18,083 nt of DNA, taken from contig JBBDIT010000056.1 in assembly GCA_040880285.1 (NCBI GenBank), positions 1-18,083 of the forward strand, written 5' to 3'. Source of the stretch: JANQJA01 sp040880285 (GTDB lineage Bacteria; Pseudomonadota; Gammaproteobacteria; Pseudomonadales; Azotimanducaceae). This document shows, piece by piece, positions 13,210 through 18,083 of this stretch. The notes beneath the pieces are model-generated. The model had not been told where the DNA came from. It saw nothing but the letters and a program-made list of their open reading frames with translations, and made no database searches. Position 1 is the stretch's first letter, and every line of letters starts with the position of its first letter. The position numbers and the translations under genes are program-made.

Positions 13210-14354
13210 GTCGATTTCGCATCGGGCTTGTGCTGAATCCCCTTGCCGGTATTGGTGGGCCCGTCGGGCTCAAAGGCAGTGACGGCGAAGATACGGTTGC
13301 CAAAGCGCAGGCACTGGGCAGCGAGAGCAAAGTGGCAGCGCGGGTCATCGCCTGCCTGGAGCAGCTGAAACCGGATGCGGACAAGTTCCTGATTATAACG
13401 GTGGCCGGTGAGATGGGAGAGGCCGTCTGCAATACGCTTGGGCTCTCGTGTGAAGTCATTTATGAACCGCAAGATAAGCACACATCAGCCGAGGATACAC
13501 GCGCGGCTGTAAGGAAATTCAAGGCCGCCGGTGTGGATCTCGTGCTGTTCGCTGGTGGCGATGGTACGGCCCGTGANNNNNNNNNNNNNNNNNNNNNNNN
13601 NNNNNNNNNNNNNNNNNNNNNNNNNNNNNNNNNNNNNNNNNNNNNNNNNNNNNNNNNNNNNNNNNNNNNNNNNNNNTTTGCCAACAACCCGGCCGCCGCC
13701 GCCAGCATAATGCGAGAGCTGATCAATGGCCGGCTTGTCTCAGCCATGCGAGGTGAAGTTCGCGATATCGATGAATCCTCTTTTCGCCAGGGTGTGGTCA
13801 GTACCCGCTTTTACGGCGAGCTGTGGGTGCCGGAAGAACTCCGCTACCTGCAGCAGGTGAAATCCGGTGGTAAGGAAATCGAGGCACTTGCGGTGCAGGA
13901 AATTGCCGCAGACGTCGTTGAAGCCATGGACCCCGGTGACATTTATTTCATCGGCTCCGGCTCCACCACCGCCGCCATAAACGAGGCCCTCGGGCTCGAA
14001 AATACGCTACTCGGCGTCGATGTAGTGAAGGATCACGCCCTTTTGTTACTCGATGCGACAGAATCCGAGCTGCTGGAATTTGCCAGACAGGGACCCTGCC
14101 ACATTATTGTGACTGCCATTGGTGGCCAGGGCCATATCTTCGGGCGTGGCAATCAACAGTTGAGTGCAGAAGTGATCCGGACCGTGGGGCTTGCCAACAT
14201 TACGGTGATTGCCACCAAATCCAAGTTGGAAGCACTCGAGGGTAAACCGTTGCTGGTAGACACGGGTGATGCGGCGTTGGACAAATTGTTGACCGGGACG
14301 ATCCGCGTTGTGACCGGTTATGAAGATGCCGTACTGTATCCTGTTGCCGGTTAA
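13206..14354 (+). CDS. ATP-NAD kinase family protein (COG3199 type); internal assembly gap
   Basis: Starts at the ATG that overlaps the thioesterase stop (ATGA). The N-terminus LVLNPLAGIGGPVGLKGSDG is typical of the COG3199 branch of ATP/polyphosphate-NAD kinases, and the nucleotide-kinase motif GGDGTAR is at residues 117-123. After the gap come FANNPAAAA, FIGSGSTTAAIN, LLGVDVV and ITAIGGQGHIFGRGNQQLS-like blocks that mark the C-terminal half of this branch, related to AcoX-like proteins. It is expected to phosphorylate NAD to NADP in the cytoplasm, although biochemical support within this branch is thin. The 100 N replace roughly 25 residues between GGDGTARD and the FANNPAAAA block, judged from family memory, and the frame agrees on both sides. 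It is the last gene of the TusA-led cluster and its stop shares a TTAA with the convergent gene. Confidence 0.87.
   Translation: MSRFRIGLVLNPLAGIGGPVGLKGSDGEDTVAKAQALGSESKVAARVIACLEQLKPDADKFLIITVAGEMGEAVCNTLGLSCEVIYEPQDKHTSAEDTRAAVRKFKAAGVDLVLFAGGDGTARXXXXXXXXXXXXXXXXXXXXXXXXXXXXXXXXXXFANNPAAAASIMRELINGRLVSAMRGEVRDIDESSFRQGVVSTRFYGELWVPEELRYLQQVKSGGKEIEALAVQEIAADVVEAMDPGDIYFIGSGSTTAAINEALGLENTLLGVDVVKDHALLLLDATESELLEFARQGPCHIIVTAIGGQGHIFGRGNQQLSAEVIRTVGLANITVIATKSKLEALEGKPLLVDTGDAALDKLLTGTIRVVTGYEDAVLYPVAG
13577..13676. other. Assembly gap (100 N) inside the NAD kinase gene
   Basis: Exactly 100 N directly after GGDGTAR-. The true missing length is probably nearer 70-80 bases, given the usual spacing to the next conserved block. 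Confidence 0.95.
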
Positions 14355-14827
14355 GGCTGCCTTAATATAAACCGCACAACTTTAGTAATCGCGATCGACG
14401 AACCACTTCGCAGCGCGCCCCGTAACTGGTTGATCACCAGCTTGCTTTCTTCCCGAATCGAAGGACTCAAATTCTCGGCTGGTACGAGGTTCACCACATT
14501 GGAATCGTCGCCGCTGATCACCGGTTCGATATAGATCGGGTCGCAGATTTCAGTCAGGCGCAGGAATGCCTTGTGGGTCAGGCACGCCTGGTCCACACCG
14601 TCCTGGCGGATGGTGTCCGCATAACGCAGGTATCCTTCTTCCGCCAGCCAGAGCATGGCATAGAAACCGGCGGTGTAATGTGGACAGTGCAGGCCGTATT
14701 CATCCGGTTCATCGATGCCTGCGACTTCGTCGACATACAGGGCCTGTTTGGTGGGGAAGCCTGCATAAAGGATGGACAGTATTTTCGCGATATGCTGGTA
14801 GAAGTTTTCAACGTTGATGTCGGCCAT
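14351..14827 (-). CDS. Hypothetical protein, unrecognised family
   Basis: About 158 residues from the ATG at 14827 (MADINVENFYQHI). The frame extends to 14893, but the extension (MVGHARQAGVGAEAPAAS) looks non-coding. I do not recognise a named domain. The protein is soluble-looking and mostly helical: an N-terminal helix NFYQHIAKILSILYAGFP, an acidic VDEVAGIDEPDEYGLH segment, then FYAMLWLAEEGYLRYADTIRQDGVDQACLTHKAF. That middle part reads like a winged-helix or helical DNA- or partner-binding region (LWLAEEGYLR...ACLT-KAF). The C-terminus VINQLRGALRSGSSIAITKVVRFIL is basic-hydrophobic and could be an amphipathic membrane-associating helix. There is no Shine-Dalgarno, and a TATAAT sits 6 bases upstream of the ATG. 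It is divergent from the rhomboid gene and convergent with the NAD kinase. Confidence 0.65.
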   Translation of the reverse strand: MADINVENFYQHIAKILSILYAGFPTKQALYVDEVAGIDEPDEYGLHCPHYTAGFYAMLWLAEEGYLRYADTIRQDGVDQACLTHKAFLRLTEICDPIYIEPVISGDDSNVVNLVPAENLSPSIREESKLVINQLRGALRSGSSIAITKVVRFILRQP

Positions 14828-14833
14828 GAGCGG

Positions 14834-14839
14834 ATTATA
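14834..14839 (-). promoter_or_regulatory. Perfect TATAAT -10 element abutting the start of the unrecognised gene
   Basis: On the minus strand TATAAT is followed by CCGCTC and then the ATG at 14827. Transcription would begin at or next to the A of the ATG, implying a leaderless or nearly leaderless mRNA. This agrees with the lack of a Shine-Dalgarno. No convincing -35 is seen 16-18 bases upstream. Confidence 0.4.
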
Positions 14840-14907
14840 GCTGGCTGCTGGCGCCTCTGCACCGACGCCTGCTTGCCGGGCGTGACCAACCATGGCAGCA
14901 TCCGTGC

Positions 14908-15465
14908 ATGCGACAGATCGACAATGCCTGGATCCGTGCCGCCAGCATTGTCGCTGGCCTTGTCACCATTTTATGGCTCACCGAGCTGGCCAATAGCTGG
15001 ACCGGACACCGGCTCGATGTCCTCGGGATCTACCCACGTGAAATAAGCGCCTTGCCCGGCATCCTGCTGTGGCCGTTTCTTCATGGCAACTTCCAGCACC
15101 TGATGCTGAATACCACGCCCCTTATGGTACTTGGCTTCTTTGTTGCCTTGCGCGGCTGGGCCGTGTTCTTGCAAACCTGTGCGATCATTATCCTGGTAGG
15201 TGGTTTGGGGGTATGGCTATTCGGACGTCCTGCATTCCATATCGGGTCGAGTGGCCTCGTATTCGGTTTTTTCGGATTCCTGGTGGCCGTGGGAATCTAT
15301 GAGAAAAGCCCGGCAGCCCTGACGATCGCAACTTTTACTATTTTCTTTTACGGTGGATTGCTGTTCGGCATCCTCCCGGTCAACCGCTTCGTCTCTTTTG
15401 AAGCACACTTTTTTGGACTTTGCGCCGGAATAATGGCGGCACGCCTGGCGATTGTTCGCAGGTAA
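14908..15465 (+). CDS. Rhomboid-family intramembrane serine protease
   Basis: A 185-residue, about six-helix membrane protein. The rhomboid landmarks are in place: PFLHGNFQHLMLNT (H59, H64, N68, the oxyanion-side motif), GSSGLVFG with the nucleophile Ser115, and FEAHFFGLCAGIMAA with the catalytic His167. It therefore keeps the Ser-His dyad and should be active in cleaving transmembrane or membrane-near segments of substrate proteins. The length matches the minimal bacterial six-helix core with no extra cytoplasmic domain. Start is ATG 14908; no strong Shine-Dalgarno precedes it, and an alternative start cannot be excluded. It faces away from the unrecognised minus-strand gene, with 80 bp between starts. 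None of the surface proteins in the window has a GlyGly-CTERM-like tail, so a rhombosortase role is not supported. Confidence 0.88.
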   Translation: MRQIDNAWIRAASIVAGLVTILWLTELANSWTGHRLDVLGIYPREISALPGILLWPFLHGNFQHLMLNTTPLMVLGFFVALRGWAVFLQTCAIIILVGGLGVWLFGRPAFHIGSSGLVFGFFGFLVAVGIYEKSPAALTIATFTIFFYGGLLFGILPVNRFVSFEAHFFGLCAGIMAARLAIVRR

Positions 15466-15472
15466 AAGGTTC

Positions 15473-15572
15473 NNNNNNNNNNNNNNNNNNNNNNNNNNNN
15501 NNNNNNNNNNNNNNNNNNNNNNNNNNNNNNNNNNNNNNNNNNNNNNNNNNNNNNNNNNNNNNNNNNNNNNNN
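15473..15572. other. Assembly gap (100 N) between convergent genes
   Basis: Exactly 100 N, starting 7 bases after the rhomboid stop and ending 5 bases before the stop of the class II aldolase gene. A shared terminator, or even a small gene, could be hidden here if the true gap is larger. Confidence 0.95.
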
Positions 15573-15577
15573 GAAAG

Positions 15578-16309
15578 TTAGCCGCGAAAGGACGGGTCGG
15601 TTCGATCGAGTTTGCGAAGCAGTGCCGGCCAGATGAATTCTCCCCTGGGACCCAGGGTCCCGGTGCTACTGGCGTCTTCCCTTGAATCAACAATATCCTG
15701 CGACAGTTGGGTCAGTTCGGCGCCTCCGGATTGGGCCAGGACCTGGTATTCGCACGCCCGTTCCAGCCGGAAGATCGCTTGCCAGGCACCACCCGCATTG
15801 GGTCCGCAGGCCATGGTGCCGTGGTTCCGGAGCAGCATCGCATTTTTATTACCCAGATCGGCAACGAGCCGCTCACGTTCCGCCAGGTTCGTCGCGACCC
15901 CTTCATAATCGTGATAAGCGAGTCCACCGACTACCGCAATCGCGGTCTGGTTAAGTGGCAGCAGACCCTGTTTCTGGCATGAGACCGCAATGCCGTAATT
16001 GGTGTGAAGGTGGATGACATAAAGGGCGTCGGGGCGACTCATATGTACGGCGCTGTGGATCGTGAAGCCGGCCTTATTGTATTGGTATTCGCTATCGGTG
16101 AGCTGGTTACCGTCCAGGTCAATTTTGAGCAGGCTGCTGGCGGTGATTTCCTCGAACAGCATACCGTAGGGATTGAGCAGGAAGTGATGTTTATCACCGG
16201 GGATGCGCGCTGAAATGTGGGTGCCCACCAGATCGTCCCAACCCTGTAACGCAACCAGGCGGTACAATGCAGCGACGTTGATTCTTGCTTCCCATTCCTC
16301 ATCGGTCAT
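15578..16309 (-). CDS. Class II aldolase/adducin-family protein
   Basis: A 243-residue complete protein. The opening EWEARINVAALYRLVALQGWDDLVGTHIS is the typical N-terminal part of the family. The metal-binding histidines are present: H100 and H102 in VIHLHTN, and H163 in LLRNHGTM. At the place where fuculose-1-phosphate aldolase carries its catalytic Glu, this protein reads YNKAGFTIHSAVHMSRPDA, as in adducin-like members. It may thus bind zinc but use a different chemistry from sugar-phosphate aldolases; many such proteins are generic in annotation, and their substrates are unknown. It is cytoplasmic with no signal peptide. The gene lies downstream of the DUF222-HNH gene on the same strand with 57 bp between, and converges with the rhomboid gene across an assembly gap. 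No strong Shine-Dalgarno is seen before the ATG. Confidence 0.87.
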   Translation of the reverse strand: MTDEEWEARINVAALYRLVALQGWDDLVGTHISARIPGDKHHFLLNPYGMLFEEITASSLLKIDLDGNQLTDSEYQYNKAGFTIHSAVHMSRPDALYVIHLHTNYGIAVSCQKQGLLPLNQTAIAVVGGLAYHDYEGVATNLAERERLVADLGNKNAMLLRNHGTMACGPNAGGAWQAIFRLERACEYQVLAQSGGAELTQLSQDIVDSREDASSTGTLGPRGEFIWPALLRKLDRTDPSFRG

Positions 16310-16366
16310 GGTGTGAATGGTTGCACAAATCCCCTGGCCTTGCCAAATGCGCCCTGGACGTGGGGG

Positions 16367-17899
16367 CTAATAGACGTCACTGACCTCATACAGCTCTCGA
16401 ATGACCTCGCTGATATCCATAGGTTCACCGGTCCACCGGGTGACCGCCGTATGTTCTGTAATGTCGAGACCGAGTTGCTGGTGGCGCGCTTTCACTTGCG
16501 CCATGGCTTGCTGTGGGGTGGGGTTTTCAGGGAATTGTGGGTACAGGGCACGGCATAGTTCCCGCCCGAAGCGATCGCGAAACACAATCTTGTCATCCTG
16601 CTTTTCAATGCGGTACTCACCATTGTGCAGGGATGAATGGTGATGGCGACACAAAGTGATCAGGTTCTCCATGCTGGTCTCGCCGCCATCGGCCCAGTGC
16701 ACGATGTGGTGCGCATCCGTATGACGCTGCTGGTGACAACTGGGGAACCGGCAGCCCTGGTCCCTGCGTTCAAGCGCAAGGCTGATGGACCGTGGAATGG
16801 TGCGGGATTTGCGACCGATATTGAGCACCTTACCTTGATCGTCTTCCAGCACAGTGTGGACACTGGCGTCACATGCCATCCGCCGCGCGACCTCCGGGGC
16901 GAGGAAATGCCCGGTGTCCAGGTAGCAGGTGGGGCCACCCTGGATCTTATGGTCAATATGGGCATCGTTGGCGTTTACATGGATGAATATCTGGTAGCGG
17001 TTGGGGTTAGTGGCTGGAGTCGTGGATCCCGAGGCATTTTGAAGACTGTGTGGATTGTGTAGACTTTGTAGATCGTGCAGGTTTTGTAGATCGTGCAGGT
17101 TTTGTAGATAGTACTCGGCCATCGCCGTGAGTGCATTGGCGCGATTGGCCAGGAAGTCCGGTTGCCGATCAAAAAATGTTTCCGCTGAAACATTTTCGCC
17201 GTTATTTTCATCATTCGCCGGTTTTTTTGTTGGGACTGGTTGGCGTTCTTCCTGTTTTGACTTCTGTTTTGACTTCTGTTCTGACTTGATGTTTTCAACC
17301 ATCGTGTCGATCGCCTTCACCACCAGTGCACCTTCTTCGGCAGGCAGGCGCGCATTGAACCGGTACATGCCGCATTCATCCTGATACCAGGAAAATCCCT
17401 TGTCTTGCTTCCACTCATCGCCCTCGGATTGCGCATCGTGGATACGGCACTGCTTGTATCGACTCACTGCCTGCTCCACATGTTGGGCTGTGCCATGTGT
17501 GGCGAGATAAAGCAGAAAGTGCTCATTGTCTGGAGTAGCCACGCGCGTCATGGCCCTGACTTTCGAATAACTGACCTCACCGGTGCGAAAGGCTTCATCG
17601 ATCAAGGGGAGTTCGCGCAACTTGCGTGCAACCCGAACCTTTTCCCTGGCCACCAGGTCACCGAGCCCACACTTCCAGTTAAGCCAGTGCGCAAATGACT
17701 GGATGCCGTCGCCGGCCCAGCCTTCGATCTCATCAAACTCCGCCAGCTGTTTAATGAAGTGATAATTTATGGCGTTGATGTGCCCGGCGGTGCGGGTGAT
17801 CTCATCTTCGAGATCAAAGATGCGTTGCTGGATCGATTTAATGGGCAGGGAGGTAACCGGGCGATTCGACCTGTCAAGGCGGTTGGTAGTGATTTGCAT
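16367..17899 (-). CDS. DUF222 domain-containing HNH endonuclease (13E12-repeat type), predicted SOS-regulated
   Basis: About 510 residues from ATG 17899 (MQITTNRLD). An ATG at 17950 is in frame, but translation from it would run through the operator described below. Residues about 25-200 form the helical DUF222 part (LAEFDEIEGWAGDGIQSFAHWLNW, then LVAREKVRVARKL and TGEVSYSKVRAMTRVA). A low-complexity linker spans 205-300. The C-terminus holds an intact HNH nuclease: C383 and C388 (zinc), DAHHIVHW (H397-H398), N412, C417 and the HHH at 419-421. Such proteins are predicted DNA endonucleases, frequent in actinobacteria and found in several copies in some proteobacteria; their biological role is not established. 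The linker carries two short tandem repeats and a hairpin. The upstream LexA-box-like site suggests induction by DNA damage. Confidence 0.87.
   Translation of the reverse strand: MQITTNRLDRSNRPVTSLPIKSIQQRIFDLEDEITRTAGHINAINYHFIKQLAEFDEIEGWAGDGIQSFAHWLNWKCGLGDLVAREKVRVARKLRELPLIDEAFRTGEVSYSKVRAMTRVATPDNEHFLLYLATHGTAQHVEQAVSRYKQCRIHDAQSEGDEWKQDKGFSWYQDECGMYRFNARLPAEEGALVVKAIDTMVENIKSEQKSKQKSKQEERQPVPTKKPANDENNGENVSAETFFDRQPDFLANRANALTAMAEYYLQNLHDLQNLHDLQSLHNPHSLQNASGSTTPATNPNRYQIFIHVNANDAHIDHKIQGGPTCYLDTGHFLAPEVARRMACDASVHTVLEDDQGKVLNIGRKSRTIPRSISLALERRDQGCRFPSCHQQRHTDAHHIVHWADGGETSMENLITLCRHHHSSLHNGEYRIEKQDDKIVFRDRFGRELCRALYPQFPENPTPQQAMAQVKARHQQLGLDITEHTAVTRWTGEPMDISEVIRELYEVSDVY
17047..17110 (-). 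repeat. 18-bp tandem repeat in the linker of the HNH gene
   Basis: Two identical 18-bp units (17065-17082 and 17083-17100), a partial third copy (17101-17110) and a degenerate copy on the other side (17047-17064). The minus-strand translation is LQNLHD-LQNLHD-LQSLHN-type, periodic with six residues. Confidence 0.85.
17173..17196 (-). other. Perfect inverted repeat followed by a T-run inside the HNH gene
   Basis: Arms AAAATGTTTC (17173-17182) and GAAACATTTT (17187-17196) are exact complements with a 4-base loop. Read on the minus strand the stem is followed directly by more T residues, giving six T in a row at the 3' side. It therefore has the shape of a weak intrinsic terminator within the coding sequence, between the DUF222 and HNH regions. 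Confidence 0.6.
17252..17287 (-). repeat. Three-fold 12-bp tandem repeat in the HNH gene linker
   Basis: Units CTGTTTTGACTT, CTGTTTTGACTT and CTGTTCTGACTT (plus strand) encode the charged KSEQKSKQKSKQ run just before the hairpin-bearing segment. Confidence 0.85.
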
Positions 17900-17915
17900 G
17901 GGCTCGAAGTAGAAA

Positions 17916-17935
17916 TACTGTAAATATATACAGTA
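17916..17935 (-). promoter_or_regulatory. LexA (SOS) box upstream of the DUF222-HNH gene
   Basis: TACTGTAAATATATACAGTA on the plus strand, which reads TACTGTATATATTTACAGTA on the minus strand. It has the CTGT-N8-ACAG core and differs from the E. coli consensus as remembered (TACTGTATATATATACAGTA) at one position. The perfect arms extend to 17915-17936 (ATACTGTA/TACAGTAT, 6-base centre). It ends 16 bases before the ATG at 17899, and a TATACT -10-like hexamer (minus strand, 17937-17932) overlaps its edge, so bound repressor would block transcription. Confidence 0.85.
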
Positions 17936-18041
17936 TACCTTGTATCCCATTGATTAAAATAGAAAAATATGCACGTTGCAGGACCCCTGGTTTCGGATTA
18001 TTCATGATGGGGGAGGCTGCTTGTCTGCGTAAAAGAGTAAA

Positions 18042-18060
18042 AGCTGCCATTCACGCAGCT
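18042..18060 (-). terminator. Possible weak terminator of a gene beyond the right edge
   Basis: Arms AGCTGC (18042-18047) and GCAGCT (18055-18060) with a 7-base loop. On the minus strand the stem is followed by TTTTACTCTTTT. The stem is short. The stretch 17951-18083 holds no gene that I can support. Confidence 0.3.
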
Positions 18061-18079
18061 ATTTACACAGCTATTTAAA
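18056..18079. repeat. 12-bp tandem repeat at the right edge
   Basis: CAGCTATTTACA (18056-18067) and CAGCTATTTAAA (18068-18079), 11 of 12 bases identical, in AT-rich non-coding DNA ahead of the HNH gene. Confidence 0.7.
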
Positions 18080-18083
18080 CAAC

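Noticed and set aside
14908..15465. Rhombosortase acting on the surface proteins
   Set aside because: No GlyGly-CTERM-type tail (Gly-Gly, membrane helix, basic end) is present on any protein here, so only a generic rhomboid call is supported.
17047..17110. Could the 18-bp repeats be a CRISPR fragment?
   Set aside because: The units are directly adjacent, have no unique spacers and are in frame within a coding sequence.
17900..17950. Upstream start ATG for the HNH gene, adding MGYKVYCIYLQYFYFEP
   Set aside because: This stretch contains the LexA-box palindrome and the likely -10; the added residues look like translated AT-rich promoter DNA.
17951..18083. Integron attC or mobile element end at the right edge
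   Set aside because: There are only short repeats and a 6-bp stem; no integrase core site, terminal inverted repeat or transposase is visible.

Overview
The window looks like part of a gammaproteobacterial chromosome, probably a scaffold from a draft or metagenome assembly. It contains three runs of exactly 100 N (10312-10411, 13577-13676, 15473-15572). Codon use is moderately GC-rich, genes are closely packed, and a site almost identical to the E. coli-type LexA (SOS) box lies near the right end. The taxonomic call is an inference from gene content and that operator; no rRNA or other marker gene is present.

Left half (1-9599): three same-strand genes for exported surface proteins with short gaps. 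The first is cut by the window edge and ends in a DUF11-like domain. The second (about 419 aa) has a signal peptide and a C-terminal DUF11-like domain. The third is a 2,430-residue mosaic: signal peptide, cadherin-like repeats, two copies of a roughly 300-residue Cys-paired module, a DUF11 domain, a carboxypeptidase-regulatory-like fold, an OmpA-like peptidoglycan-binding domain in mid-protein, Ig-like domains and a long C-terminal region resembling an outer-membrane beta-barrel. The set looks like a cell-envelope system in which the large protein is the outer-membrane and peptidoglycan anchor and the smaller DUF11 proteins are partners. This is the least described part of the window.

Middle (9626-14354): a membrane-anchored PQQ-dependent alcohol dehydrogenase with a fused C-terminal cytochrome c domain follows the surface genes on the same strand. 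It ends at a hairpin shared with a convergent small antibiotic-biosynthesis-monooxygenase-like gene. Next comes a compact rightward cluster of TusA-like sulfur carrier, gamma-glutamylcyclotransferase-like protein, PaaI-type hotdog thioesterase and ATP-NAD kinase family protein. The last two overlap by ATGA. Together they suggest housekeeping sulfur, thiol and NADP metabolism.

Right half (14351-18083): an unrecognised conserved-looking cytoplasmic protein on the minus strand, whose stop codon shares a TTAA palindrome with the NAD kinase stop; a rhomboid intramembrane protease; a class II aldolase/adducin-family protein (minus); and a DUF222-HNH endonuclease (minus). The LexA-box-like operator lies 16 bp upstream of the endonuclease start, so this nuclease is predicted to be DNA-damage inducible. 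Short in-frame tandem duplications of 12-18 bp recur across the window. No CRISPR array, tRNA, rRNA, insertion sequence or phage gene was seen.
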